This document shows, in pieces, positions 43,846 to 53,183 of a stretch of 64,000 nt of DNA (the first letter of the stretch is position 1; every line of letters starts with the position of its first letter). The notes under the pieces were generated by a model. It had not been told where the DNA came from. It saw nothing but the letters and a program-made list of their open reading frames with translations, and ran no database searches. The position numbers and the translations under genes were made by a program. The DNA comes from Halobacillus naozhouensis (GTDB lineage Bacteria > Bacillota > Bacilli > Bacillales > Halobacillaceae): the NCBI RefSeq assembly GCF_029714185.1, contig NZ_CP121671.1, positions 3,596,001 through 3,660,000 on the forward strand, written 5' to 3'.

Positions 43846-44712
43846 CTATTCGAGGGCGGCTGCACCGCCGACAATTTCAGTGATCTCCTGGGTAATGGCT
43901 GCTTGACGGGCACGGTTGTAAGAAAGTGAAAGGTCGCCAATAAGATCATCAGCATTGTCCGTTGCACTCTTCATCGCTGTCATTCGGGCAGCGTGCTCAC
44001 TCGCTTTTCCGTCTAACAATGCACCATAAATTAAGCTTTCTGCATATTGAGGCAGCAAAACTTCCAAGATTTCTTCCTGGCTTGGCTCATACTCATAGGA
44101 GCTTGATGCCGCTGCTTTGCCGTCCTCGCCTAAATTTGTCAATGGCAGTACTTTCTTCTCCGTTACTTCCTGAGTAATCGCACTGACATAGTGGTTGTAA
44201 TAAATATATAACTGATCAATTTTACCATCCGTATAAAGCTGGACCGTTTCTGATGTGATCGTGCTAATATCAGCAAAATCAGGCTGATCAGATATTCCGG
44301 TCACTTCTTTATCGATCGGCATATTACGATTTCGGAAAAAGTCACGACCGACACGTCCAAGTGTAATCAAGGTGTATTCGTCAGTAGAAGTATGGTTCTG
44401 TTTGATCTCCTGGTACACTTTGCGCAGAACACTACTGTTGTAGGCTCCAGCTAAACCACGGTCTGATGTGATGACTACATATCCTGTTCGCTTCACTTCA
44501 CGTGATTCGAGCATGGGATGTTTCACCGAACCCCCGCCAGCTGCAATGCCTGTTACGACTTCCTGAATTTTTTCACTATAAGGAACGAAAGATCGTGCAT
44601 TCTGTTCGGCACGGTTAAGCTTGGAAGCAGAAACCATCTCCATCGCTTTCGTAATTTGTTTTGTTTTCTTCGTTGAAGTAATTCGACCTTTAATATCTCT
44701 AAGGGATGCCAC
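43846..44712 (-). CDS. atpG: ATP synthase gamma subunit
   Basis: This 288-residue rotor shaft protein has an N-terminal coiled helix (MASLRDIKGRITSTKKTKQI), a central Rossmann-like part and the C-terminal SLSYNRARQAAITQEITEIV helix. A GTG start follows AAAGGGTGGTG. It lies 42 bases before atpD. Confidence 0.98.
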   Translation of the reverse strand: MASLRDIKGRITSTKKTKQITKAMEMVSASKLNRAEQNARSFVPYSEKIQEVVTGIAAGGGSVKHPMLESREVKRTGYVVITSDRGLAGAYNSSVLRKVYQEIKQNHTSTDEYTLITLGRVGRDFFRNRNMPIDKEVTGISDQPDFADISTITSETVQLYTDGKIDQLYIYYNHYVSAITQEVTEKKVLPLTNLGEDGKAAASSSYEYEPSQEEILEVLLPQYAESLIYGALLDGKASEHAARMTAMKSATDNADDLIGDLSLSYNRARQAAITQEITEIVGGAAALE

Positions 44713-44839
44713 GTTGTTTCACCACCCTTTCTAGTGTCAAGCTGCAGCAGCTCGCATGGGCACTTTCATTTAGCCACTTGCAGCAGTAACTTATCGTGCT
44801 TCATGGAGTGCTTTTTCAGCTTATCTAGTTACGATTTCA

Positions 44840-46348
44840 TTAATTAGAAACGACAAACGTCTTCTTAAATTCCTGAACAGCTCCGTTCATTTCATCCTCA
44901 TCAGCCAGTTTTCCTGTTTGACGGATTTGTTGAAGCAGTTCTTTACGGTTGTTATCCAACCAAGTGTGGAATTCAGACTCAAAGCGAGTAATATCCTCAA
45001 CTGGAATGTCATCTAAATGCCCTCTTGTCAGAGCAAAAATAATCATAACTTGTTTCTCTACAGCTAGAGGCTGGTGAAGTCCCTGTTTCAGTACTTCTAC
45101 TGTACGGGCACCACGGTTAAGCTTAGCTTGTGTTGATTTATCAAGGTCAGAACCGAACTGGGCAAACGCCTCTAGTTCACGGAAGGACGCTAAGTCAAGA
45201 CGAAGCGTACCGGCTACCTTCTTCATGGCTTTGATCTGGGCAGAACCACCCACACGAGATACAGAAAGTCCGGCGTTGATGGCTGGACGTACACCTGAGA
45301 AGAATAGGTCGGATTGCAAGAAGATCTGACCGTCGGTAATAGAGATTACGTTTGTTGGAATATAAGCTGAGATGTCGCCGGCTTGTGTTTCAACGAATGG
45401 CAGTGCTGTTAAAGAACCGCCGCCTTTCGCATCACTCAGTTTAGCGGCACGCTCAAGCAGACGGGAGTGCAAGTAGAATACATCCCCTGGGAAGGCTTCA
45501 CGACCCGGCGGACGACGAAGCAGCAAGGAAAGCTCACGGTAAGCGGCTGCCTGCTTAGAAAGGTCATCATAGACGACGAGAACGTTTTTGCCGTTGTACA
45601 TAAATTCTTCACCAAGTGTTACCCCTGCATATGGCGCTAAGTATAGAAGCGGTGCAGGCTGGGATGCACTTGCTGTTACTACGATCGTGTAATCAAGCGC
45701 TCCGTGACGACGCAGTGTTTCTACTGTACCGCGGACCGTTGATTCCTTTTGACCGATCGCTACATAAATACAGATCATATCCTGATCATGCTGGTTTAAG
45801 ATGGTGTCAACCGCAACAGATGTTTTACCTGTTTGACGATCCCCAATGATTAACTCACGCTGACCACGGCCGATCGGCACAAGGGCGTCAATCGCTTTAA
45901 TCCCTGTTTGAAGCGGCTCATCAACAGATTTACGATCCATTACTCCTGGAGCTGGTGATTCGATTGGACGTGTGGACGTTGTTTCAATCGCGCCACGGCC
46001 ATCGACTGGCTGTCCCAGCGGGTTCACGACGCGTCCAAGCATTTCCTCCCCAACTGGAATCTGCATGATGCGTCCAGTACGGCGAACTTCATCGCCTTCT
46101 TTGATATCTGTAAATGGTCCTAGAATGACAAGACCAACATTACTTTCTTCCAAGTTCTGTGCCAATCCCATGACACCATTAGAAAATTCAACGAGTTCTC
46201 CGGCCATGACGTTGTCAAGACCATGAGCACGTGCGATACCGTCACCTACTTCGATTACTGTACCTACGTCGTTGACTTCAATATCTGATTCGTAGTTTTC
46301 AATTTGCTGCTTAATCAGCGCACTGATTTCTTCAGCTTTGATGCTCAT
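44840..46348 (-). CDS. atpA: ATP synthase alpha subunit
   Basis: This 502-residue non-catalytic nucleotide-binding subunit has Walker A GDRQTGKTSVA (about 169-179), the arginine-finger region SVSRVGGSAQIKAMK (about 370-384) and a normal length. It lies between atpH and atpG. Confidence 0.98.
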   Translation of the reverse strand: MSIKAEEISALIKQQIENYESDIEVNDVGTVIEVGDGIARAHGLDNVMAGELVEFSNGVMGLAQNLEESNVGLVILGPFTDIKEGDEVRRTGRIMQIPVGEEMLGRVVNPLGQPVDGRGAIETTSTRPIESPAPGVMDRKSVDEPLQTGIKAIDALVPIGRGQRELIIGDRQTGKTSVAVDTILNQHDQDMICIYVAIGQKESTVRGTVETLRRHGALDYTIVVTASASQPAPLLYLAPYAGVTLGEEFMYNGKNVLVVYDDLSKQAAAYRELSLLLRRPPGREAFPGDVFYLHSRLLERAAKLSDAKGGGSLTALPFVETQAGDISAYIPTNVISITDGQIFLQSDLFFSGVRPAINAGLSVSRVGGSAQIKAMKKVAGTLRLDLASFRELEAFAQFGSDLDKSTQAKLNRGARTVEVLKQGLHQPLAVEKQVMIIFALTRGHLDDIPVEDITRFESEFHTWLDNNRKELLQQIRQTGKLADEDEMNGAVQEFKKTFVVSN

Positions 46349-46370
46349 GCCATTTCACCCCTATCATCTT

Positions 46371-46913
46371 TTATACTTTCGAGACTAGCTCACGTTCCAT
46401 ACGACTTAGTTTTCCTCTGACAGATCCGTCAAAAATACGGTTTCCGACACGAAGGCGAATACCACCAAGCAGAGAAGTCTCTACTACGTTCGTAAGGTTT
46501 AATGAGCGTTTGTCAACTTTTGGTGCAAATGTCTTCGAAATTCGCTTGATTTCACGCTCTGAAAGTGGACGAACAGAATAAACGGTTGCATCTGCGATCC
46601 CATTTGCTTCATTCATTTGTAAAATGAAGTGATCGATCACGGAGAGGATGAACTCTTCTCTATGCCTGTCAATTAACAGCATGAGAGTATGAAGAATCTC
46701 CTTGGAGACATCCTTAAAGGAATCTTTGATCAACTGCTTCTTCTCTTCGACCGTTACACGCGGATGCTTAAAAAATGTAACGAGATTTCTATTGCTGCGA
46801 AAGACTTCTTTAATTGCGCGTAATTCTGTTTCAAATGTCTCTAGCTTAGATTGTTCTGAACCGAGTTGAAAAAGAGCGGTGGCATAACGCTTAGCAATGA
46901 TCGTTTCACTCAT
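46371..46913 (-). CDS. atpH: ATP synthase delta subunit
   Basis: This 180-residue peripheral-stalk subunit has the helical N-terminal bundle with IAKRYATALFQL (about 5-16) and the C-terminal ETSLLGGIRLRVGNRIFDGS motif. Its ATG overlaps the atpF stop (ATGA), so translation is coupled. Confidence 0.97.
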   Translation of the reverse strand: MSETIIAKRYATALFQLGSEQSKLETFETELRAIKEVFRSNRNLVTFFKHPRVTVEEKKQLIKDSFKDVSKEILHTLMLLIDRHREEFILSVIDHFILQMNEANGIADATVYSVRPLSEREIKRISKTFAPKVDKRSLNLTNVVETSLLGGIRLRVGNRIFDGSVRGKLSRMERELVSKV

Positions 46914-47431
46914 CGCTCTTCTCCTGCCTCGTCAATGTATTGATTGATAAGTGCTTCTTGATCTTTTTCGGATAGTTCTTTTTCAATCACTTTAGATGCG
47001 ATCATCACAGACATGGAAGCCACTTGATCTTTAAGTGTTTGAACAGCTTTATCACGCTCTTGCTCAATTTCCTGGCGAGCAGAAATCTTGAGGCGCTCTG
47101 CTTCTTTACGAGCAGATTCGATAATATCACGTTCTTGTGCTCCAGCTGTCTTGCGTGCATCTTCAATTATACTTTGCGCGTCTTCACGCGTTTTTTTCAA
47201 CTCTTCAGAAGCTTGTTGCTGCATGTTGATCGCTTCCTGGTGGTTCTTTTCAGCAGAATCTATTTCATTTGAAATATAATCTTCACGTTCTTTCATCATA
47301 TTCATGAACGGTCCCCAGGCGAATTTCCCCAATAGCGCAAGCAGCACTAGGAAAAGAACCAGCTGAACGAGCATATCACCAACGTTCAGGCCACTGACAC
47401 CTAGGACGAATAATCCTGTAAAAGTTTGCAC
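46910..47431 (-). CDS. atpF: ATP synthase b subunit
   Basis: This 173-residue peripheral stator has one membrane helix (about 17-38) followed by a long charged coiled coil to the end. The GTG at 47431 is eight bases after AAAGGAG; upstream in-frame starts overlap the site. It overlaps atpH by four bases. Confidence 0.95.
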   Translation of the reverse strand: MQTFTGLFVLGVSGLNVGDMLVQLVLFLVLLALLGKFAWGPFMNMMKEREDYISNEIDSAEKNHQEAINMQQQASEELKKTREDAQSIIEDARKTAGAQERDIIESARKEAERLKISARQEIEQERDKAVQTLKDQVASMSVMIASKVIEKELSEKDQEALINQYIDEAGEER

Positions 47432-47614
47432 ATTGCTCACTCCTTTCAAGCACGAATCCGTAATGGGCTATACATGACAAAAACCAGGGCTTAAAGATAT
47501 TTAAGTCCAAGTTTTCATTTCGGTAATAATGGGTATATACATTTTTGGCAGGTGTAAAGGAAAGGCGAAGTCTGTCTTACGGTACTTCGCCATCACTCTA
47601 TGAACGTTACCTAG

Positions 47615-47827
47615 TTATTGTCCCATTACGATAAATGCAATAACAACACCGATGATTGGAAGTGCCTCAACAAGTGCAACACCAATGAACATAGTTGTTT
47701 GAAGAACGCTGCGCAATTCTGGCTGACGAGCAATCCCCTCTACTGTTCTACCTACGATTAAACCGTTACCAATACCTGCACCTACTGCTGCAAGACCTAC
47801 TGCAATTGCCGCTGCAATCAGACCCAT
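47615..47827 (-). CDS. atpE: ATP synthase c subunit
   Basis: This 70-residue hairpin forms the rotor ring. The ion-carrying Glu is in VALVEALPIIGVV (about E54), with the loop RTVEGIARQPE. The helix-1 motif GLAAVGAGIGNG keeps normal Gly packing and lacks the all-Ala pattern of extreme alkaliphiles. The sequence looks proton-type, as in B. subtilis. Confidence 0.97.
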   Translation of the reverse strand: MGLIAAAIAVGLAAVGAGIGNGLIVGRTVEGIARQPELRSVLQTTMFIGVALVEALPIIGVVIAFIVMGQ

Positions 47828-47866
47828 GTTAAATTCCTCCTCATATATTTTAATAGATATTTTTTA

Positions 47867-48589
47867 TTAATGGTCAGAACTCACTTTGTGAGACATATAA
47901 ACCATTGTCAACATAGTGAAAATAAATGCCTGGATAAACCCTATGAATGTACTGAACGCTTGCCATGCAAGCAATGGTAAGAATCCACCTAGGAATCCTA
48001 AGATACTTGTAGACGCTATTCCTGCTAGAAGTCCAAGTAAAATCTCCCCTGCGTAAATGTTTCCATACAGTCGAAGACCAAGCGTCAATGTATTCGCAAA
48101 CTCTTCAATAATCTTAAAAGGCAATAAGAACGGAAGCGGACGGGTAAAGTCTTTTCCATATTCTTTTGTCCCCTTCAGCTTCACACCGTAATAGTGAGTG
48201 AGTACCACTACCATAACAGCTAATGTCATTGTGATCCCTGGGTCAGATGTTGGTGATTTCCACCACAGCGTATGATGCGGTGCCCACATGGTCACAACCC
48301 CTAACATATTGGAAACGAAGATGTATGTGAAGAGAGTTAATCCTAATGGAAGGAACATTCTCCCTACTTGCCAATCCATGTTAGAACCTATAATGCCTTT
48401 AATAAAGTCGATAAGCCACTCCATGAAGTTCTGAAACCCTTTCGGTCTGCGTTGTAAACCTCGTGTCGCTGCTACACATACAATGAACACTATCGCGGAA
48501 GCTATGACCATCATCAGAACGTTTGATAAGTTGAAGTCCAGCCATGAGATTCCAAAAGCGTCATTCCACATCGGTGCTTCGTGATTCAA
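47867..48589 (-). CDS. atpB: ATP synthase a subunit
   Basis: This 240-residue membrane stator channel has the essential Arg in NTLTLGLRLYGNIYAGE (about 168-184) and five to six helices. A TTG at 48589 eight bases after AGAGAGG gives an MNHEAP start similar to B. subtilis; a GTG three codons earlier overlaps the ribosome site. Confidence 0.95.
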   Translation of the reverse strand: MNHEAPMWNDAFGISWLDFNLSNVLMMVIASAIVFIVCVAATRGLQRRPKGFQNFMEWLIDFIKGIIGSNMDWQVGRMFLPLGLTLFTYIFVSNMLGVVTMWAPHHTLWWKSPTSDPGITMTLAVMVVVLTHYYGVKLKGTKEYGKDFTRPLPFLLPFKIIEEFANTLTLGLRLYGNIYAGEILLGLLAGIASTSILGFLGGFLPLLAWQAFSTFIGFIQAFIFTMLTMVYMSHKVSSDH

Positions 48590-48613
48590 TCTGTTCACCT
48601 CTCTTCCATCATG

Positions 48614-48982
48614 CTATTCTGTTGACTTGTTAAACAGGTAATCTATAAAAATGACAAAGTAGGCTGTCATTAAGCCCAATACTACTGAAACTAAATGGAA
48701 ATGTTCCTCAAATTGAAGGACGATGACTGCGGCTAAAGCGCCGGTTGCCAATCGTGTTAAAGTGCCAATGCCCCTGGATGGCTTTTCACCTTGTGCAGAT
48801 GTTTCACCAAGCTTGGTGATTTTCTTCTGCATCAGCCAGAGGTTGAAGAAACTGAGAATGCCTCCTAAAAGGAGCCCGAGGAAAACTGGTTGCCAGGGGG
48901 TGAATCCCCACCCTAGAACAAGTAAAGCTAGAAGGTAGAACATCCATTTTCGCTGACGGGTTATCATGTGTTGAAATTCCAA
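48614..48982 (-). CDS. atpI: ATP synthase subunit I
   Basis: This 122-residue protein has four hydrophobic segments, as in AtpI, which helps assemble the c ring and may aid Mg uptake. TTG start after GGGAG. It is the first gene of the operon, with a ~290-base leader from the promoter at 49273-49301. Confidence 0.88.
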   Translation of the reverse strand: MEFQHMITRQRKWMFYLLALLVLGWGFTPWQPVFLGLLLGGILSFFNLWLMQKKITKLGETSAQGEKPSRGIGTLTRLATGALAAVIVLQFEEHFHLVSVVLGLMTAYFVIFIDYLFNKSTE

Positions 48983-49272
48983 AATGCATCGTCTCCCGTG
49001 TACACTTGTACTAAAATGAATCGTTCCTATGTACCTTTACTCCAGCAATTGGCAACGCCAACTAGATGTAGTGGTACAGTGGAAAATTGTTCACGATCCT
49101 TCCCACGAACCACCAGAAAGAGATCTGGGCCCCGCTAACCAGGGAAAGCAGTAACATGGTCACCCGTGACCTGCCTTATATGAAAGGATTCATTGCGACA
49201 ACTTTCGCTGTAGAAACATAGCGAAAATTCAATGATTCCATGGATGAAAACCTTATCATTCCACACTATGTA

Positions 49273-49301
49273 AGAATACAATAGGGGTTATATGATGTCA
49301 A
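49273..49301 (-). promoter_or_regulatory. Sigma-A promoter of the atp operon
   Basis: On the minus strand TTGACA (49301-49296), 17 bases and TATTCT (49278-49273). It is the best -35/-10 pair in the 545-base gap and is correctly oriented, with a long leader before atpI. Confidence 0.65.
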
Positions 49302-49322
49302 TGAGTTTGGAGGCAAAAGAAC

Positions 49323-49361
49323 AATTGTGTGACACGAATTGATCACATTTTTGTCACAATT
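49323..49361. promoter_or_regulatory. Large inverted repeat upstream of the atp promoter
   Basis: AATTGTGTGACA and TGTCACAATT are arms of a 39-base dyad (one arm carries two extra bases) with an inner TGATCACA. It ends about 20 bases upstream of the -35, suiting an activator or repressor with a TGTGA-type half site. The regulator is unknown. Confidence 0.4.
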
Positions 49362-49385
49362 TGAACATACCTATTACGCACATGT

Positions 49386-49412
49386 AAAACCACTCTTTTT
49401 CTGGGTGGTTTT
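49386..49412. terminator. Hairpin between vpr and the atp promoter
   Basis: AAAACCAC and GTGGTTTT form the stem with T runs on both sides. It may stop transcription leaking from vpr into the atp promoter region. Confidence 0.6.
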
Positions 49413-49464
49413 TTGTGCACAACACCGAATCAATCCCAGCCATAACCATAATATTCCCTTTTAC

Positions 49465-49505
49465 TTCACCTCAGGTCATCCAGAATCTGGATGACCTGAG
49501 GTGGA
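49465..49505. repeat. Dispersed palindromic hairpin, copy G
   Basis: 17 perfect plus two outer base pairs (one a G-T) flank the loop AAT. It starts 22 bases after the stop of the leftward vpr-like gene, again in terminator position, about 31 kb from the nearest other copy. Confidence 0.88.
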
Positions 49506-49527
49506 AGATGATGGAGGTTAATGGTTG

Positions 49528-51753
49528 TCAGTCCTGGTTTTCCAGATAGACAGGGAATGGGTAGCTGTATGTTTGTTTGTCTTTTGTTACCGTAACGACA
49601 GCGATATATGGGCCGGTTAATGCTTCTTTTAAGCCGCGATCGATCTCACCTTCGATCATGCCTGCTCCCGTTTCTTCTCGTTTAAACAATGTGCCTTGAT
49701 GCAGCATCGTGCCCGCCCGGTATAAATCAACCGTGATTTGATCAACTGTTTCGGTCAAGTAGAAGCGGTACGATAGATCTCCCTGTGTCTTCCAGTCTTT
49801 GTACAGCTCAAAACCTGACACCTTCTCATAATCCGCCCGTTCCATCATAAATAAATAGGGCAGTTGATAGGCCTGATCCTCGCTCTTCAACGTTATATAT
49901 CCCTGGTGCACGCCTTCCTCCACAAAAGCCTTCGACACACTGAGCTCGACAGGGATTTCCACCTTCTCATCAGGGGCCAATTGGATCGTTTCCGGTACGG
50001 TCCATGTCACCCCGGCAGGACTGTCGGGCAGCGGCACAGAAATCGTTTGGTTCTTGTCCCCTTTATTGTGCAGCGTAATCATCACTTTTTTCCGAAAAAA
50101 AGAATCTGCAATCCGTCCAAAGTAAAGCCCACCTGGTTCAATCCATAAATCAGGCTGAATGGCCGCTTCGGTATTGATGACTCCCGCTCCTTGTGCGGTG
50201 GGCTGGTACGGCTGTCCCTCTTTCTTCGTCAACAGGTCAGCCGTCGTCATCAGCGATTGCTTGATCTGAGCCGGACTCCAGTTCGGATGTGCTTCAATCA
50301 TAAGGGCGGCGACCCCGGCGACGTGCGGGGCGGCCATACTCGTCCCTTGCAGCGGTTGGTATCCACCTGGGACTGTACTGATAATATTGACACCGGGAGC
50401 AAGGACGTCCGGTTTGACTATCCAGTTCGTCGTCACCGGTCCTCTTGAACTAAATGGAGCTATGCCATGGTCAACCTTCACCCGAGTTGTTTCGAGCCAC
50501 TGATCTCCTTCTACACCGTGCTCCATCAGCCATTTCCCATCTCTCCCTGACACTGCTGCTACCGGAATCGGAACTTCACTAGTAAGCGCCCCCTGAAACA
50601 TTCCCGGCTGATTGTTATAAATGATTACACCGACGGCGCCTTGCTCATAGGCCATTTGCGCCATCTCCGTAAACGGCACCACTCCACGCTCCATCACGAC
50701 AATTTTTCCAGTCGCCGGTGGTATAGCCGTTTCCCCAGATCCCCCGTTGATTAAGGGATATTTTTTCGAAAAAGTCCAGGGGACAGATCCCTGCATCAAT
50801 TGGACGCCAACCTTTCGATCGAGTCCCGGTAAAGTGAGGACAGGCCGAGTTGTGGGAAGCGAGGATGCCCCGACGGTAATTGCCTTTGAAGATGTACCCG
50901 GCGACCCTACTGTCCACGTGTCGGGACCGGCGTTACCCGCAGCCACCACAACGGTTGTTCCAAGTTCCACGGCCTTATTGACCGCTTTCGTCGTCGGCCA
51001 GTCCGGGCCATTTACCGTGTTTCCGAGCGAGAGATTGATCACATCCATTCCATCTTCCACTGCCTGTTCAATGGCAGCGATCACCTGCACAGATGATCCC
51101 GTCCCGCCAGGACCAAGCGCACGATAAGCATAGAGCTCTGCTTCAGGCGCAACACCCTTCATATCCCCATTTGCAGCAATGATGCCAGCCACGTGGGTTC
51201 CATGCATCGTTGCGCCAAAGCCCCCCATCGTTTCCATAGGATCCTTATCAAAGTCCACAACGTCAAACCCGCCCTGGTAGCTTGCCGTTAAATCCGGGTG
51301 GGTGTAATCGATTCCTGTATCAATGACGCCAACCTTCACGCCTTCACCCGTGTAGGAAGTCTGTTCCCTGACCACTTCCGTTGTTAAAAGCGGTCTATCT
51401 TTCTTTGCCAATGATGTTATTTTCCCATTATTTGCCGTGCTGTATGTGTGTACAGGGTATTGATTGACAACAGAATCAAGGCGGACAAGTTTCTCAAGTT
51501 CTTCCGCCTCTCCCTTGATCGCTACCCCTTGAAAAATCGTATTGTACGTTGCCACTACTTCAAGAAGCGGGAGCCTCGTTTCAATCTGACTCGCAAATGC
51601 CTTCGGTGATTCGTCTAGTTCAACTATGATCGTGGTTTCCTCTGACGGTTCGGGCTGATCAAACAAGGCAGGCTGAGTAGGCTGCTGCCCTGGCTGACTA
51701 AAGCCAGCCGTCATAAGTGCTGTGAGGAGTACGAGTGCAGAAAACTTACGCAT
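49528..51753 (-). CDS. vpr: Secreted subtilisin-family protease with PA domain, Vpr-like
   Basis: This 741-residue S8 peptidase starts at 51753 (AAAAGGAGC upstream). It has a signal peptide (about 1-20), an inhibitor I9 propeptide (about 38-105), the triad Asp in GVIDTGIDYTHPDL (~144), His in MHGTHVAGI (~183) and Ser in LQGTSMAAPHVAG (~480), and an inserted PA domain (about 330-420; TGKIVVMERGVVPF). A C-terminal beta-rich part occupies about 540-741. The layout matches the minor extracellular protease Vpr. It carries no cell-wall anchor and is closely followed by palindrome copy G. Confidence 0.88.
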   Translation of the reverse strand: MRKFSALVLLTALMTAGFSQPGQQPTQPALFDQPEPSEETTIIVELDESPKAFASQIETRLPLLEVVATYNTIFQGVAIKGEAEELEKLVRLDSVVNQYPVHTYSTANNGKITSLAKKDRPLLTTEVVREQTSYTGEGVKVGVIDTGIDYTHPDLTASYQGGFDVVDFDKDPMETMGGFGATMHGTHVAGIIAANGDMKGVAPEAELYAYRALGPGGTGSSVQVIAAIEQAVEDGMDVINLSLGNTVNGPDWPTTKAVNKAVELGTTVVVAAGNAGPDTWTVGSPGTSSKAITVGASSLPTTRPVLTLPGLDRKVGVQLMQGSVPWTFSKKYPLINGGSGETAIPPATGKIVVMERGVVPFTEMAQMAYEQGAVGVIIYNNQPGMFQGALTSEVPIPVAAVSGRDGKWLMEHGVEGDQWLETTRVKVDHGIAPFSSRGPVTTNWIVKPDVLAPGVNIISTVPGGYQPLQGTSMAAPHVAGVAALMIEAHPNWSPAQIKQSLMTTADLLTKKEGQPYQPTAQGAGVINTEAAIQPDLWIEPGGLYFGRIADSFFRKKVMITLHNKGDKNQTISVPLPDSPAGVTWTVPETIQLAPDEKVEIPVELSVSKAFVEEGVHQGYITLKSEDQAYQLPYLFMMERADYEKVSGFELYKDWKTQGDLSYRFYLTETVDQITVDLYRAGTMLHQGTLFKREETGAGMIEGEIDRGLKEALTGPYIAVVTVTKDKQTYSYPFPVYLENQD

Positions 51754-51811
51754 GCAGAAGCTCCTTTTTTCCATAGTTTGTGATGAATGGAAGTTGCTAT
51801 GCACACGAAAA

Positions 51812-51845
51812 AGCCGATTGATTTTCTTATAAAAATCAATCGGCT
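51812..51845 (-). terminator. Strong terminator of the upp-mnaA region
   Basis: AGCCGATTGATTTT and AAAATCAATCGGCT form a perfect 14-base stem with a 6-base loop, followed on the minus strand by TTTTTCGTG. Confidence 0.95.
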
Positions 51846-51860
51846 ATGAAAGTCATTACG

Positions 51861-52019
51861 CGCCTGTTTTGCATGTAATTGTTTCATTGCAAATCTTGCT
51901 ATCGGCTGTGCAATCAAAGCTTCAACCCAAAATGCGATGAAAAATTTTCTAGGCCAGTCATAAAAGAAGTTTTGAATCGGTGCCCAGCTAATTTCACCCA
52001 TGCCAATCCAGGATCCCAT
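51861..52019 (-). pseudogene. Remnant of a DUF2798-like small membrane protein gene
   Basis: Starting three bases after the mnaA stop, the frame reads MGSWIGMGEISWAPIQNFFY, DWPRKFFIAFWVEALIAQPIA, RFAMKQLHAKQ and then runs on into the terminator hairpin. The IQN-DWPR-IAF-AQPIAR pattern resembles the C-terminal half of DUF2798-type proteins, from memory. It lacks the N-terminal half and a ribosome site, and its natural stop is missing. It is most likely the tail of a gene deleted between mnaA and the terminator. Confidence 0.45.
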
Positions 52020-52022
52020 AAG

Positions 52023-53171
52023 TTAGTTCGTTTCAAATGTCTCCGGTTTGTCTTCCCGCTGCTTGAAAAAGTAGCGAATTGCTTCAGCAATACGGGCGGA
52101 CGCTTGTCCGTCCCCATACGGATTAGAAGCTTGCGCCATCGCTTCATGCTTATCCGGATCAGACAAAAGTTCATTGGCAAGATTAAAAATATGCTCCTCG
52201 TCTGTGCCCGCAAGCTTCAGCGTCCCCGCTTCAATCCCTTCCGGACGCTCTGTAGTGTCGCGCAGGACAAGTACAGGTACTCCAAGTGATGGAGCTTCCT
52301 CCTGCACCCCGCCGGAATCGGTCAAAATCAGATGGGCTCTTGATGCGAAATTGTGAAAATCGATCACATCAAGCGGCTTAATCAGCTTAATGCGTTCATC
52401 ATTGCCTAAAATGTGATCAGCCGTTTCCTGGACCACCGGATTGAGATGCACAGGATAGACGACCTGTACATCGTCGTGGGTTTCCACTAAACGCTTTATC
52501 GCACGGAACATTTGCTCCATATTGCTCCCAAGGTTTTCACGACGATGGGCCGTCATCAGAACGAGGCGTTTATCAGCTAGCTGATCGAGCACCTCGTGCG
52601 TATACTCTTGATCGACCGTCGTATTCAAAGCATCAATAGCGGTATTACCTGTCACAAAAATGTGATCTTCCGGCTTGTTCTCTGCCAGCAGATTATCTTT
52701 GGATTTATTCGTCGGAGCAAAATGAAGATCAGCCATGACTCCCGTCAGCTGACGGTTCATCTCTTCCGGAAATGGTGAATATTTATTCCACGTTCGCAAG
52801 CCCGCTTCCACGTGACCAACCGGAATCTGGTTGTAATAAGCGGCAAGTGAGGCAGCAAACGTCGTTGTCGTATCGCCGTGAACGAGCACAACATCCGGCT
52901 GTGTTTTCTTCATGACGTCGTCAAGACCCTCGAGCGCTCGTGCTGTGACTGCCGTCAGCGTTTGACGATCCTTCATAATGTTTAAATCGTAATCGGGCTC
53001 AATGCTGAAAATGTTCAATACCTGGTCAAGCATCTGTCTGTGCTGAGCTGTCACGGTGACGATGGGCTCAAATTGCTCAGACCTTTTTTTTAATTCTAAA
53101 ACAAGCGGTGCCATTTTGATCGCTTCGGGACGTGTCCCGAAAATCGTCATTACTTTAATGCGGTTGGACAT
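52023..53171 (-). CDS. mnaA: UDP-N-acetylglucosamine 2-epimerase (non-hydrolysing)
   Basis: The 382-residue enzyme converts UDP-GlcNAc to UDP-ManNAc for teichoic acid linkage units and other wall polymers. It has TIFGTRPEAIKMAPLV (about 9-24), HVEAGLRT (about 119-126), MTAHRRENLG and the nucleotide site LTDSGGVQEEAPSLGVPVL. GGAGGCTCATCG precedes the ATG. It lies 12 bases downstream of upp, so they are likely one operon, as in B. subtilis. Confidence 0.96.
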   Translation of the reverse strand: MSNRIKVMTIFGTRPEAIKMAPLVLELKKRSEQFEPIVTVTAQHRQMLDQVLNIFSIEPDYDLNIMKDRQTLTAVTARALEGLDDVMKKTQPDVVLVHGDTTTTFAASLAAYYNQIPVGHVEAGLRTWNKYSPFPEEMNRQLTGVMADLHFAPTNKSKDNLLAENKPEDHIFVTGNTAIDALNTTVDQEYTHEVLDQLADKRLVLMTAHRRENLGSNMEQMFRAIKRLVETHDDVQVVYPVHLNPVVQETADHILGNDERIKLIKPLDVIDFHNFASRAHLILTDSGGVQEEAPSLGVPVLVLRDTTERPEGIEAGTLKLAGTDEEHIFNLANELLSDPDKHEAMAQASNPYGDGQASARIAEAIRYFFKQREDKPETFETN

Positions 53172-53183
53172 CGATGAGCCTCC

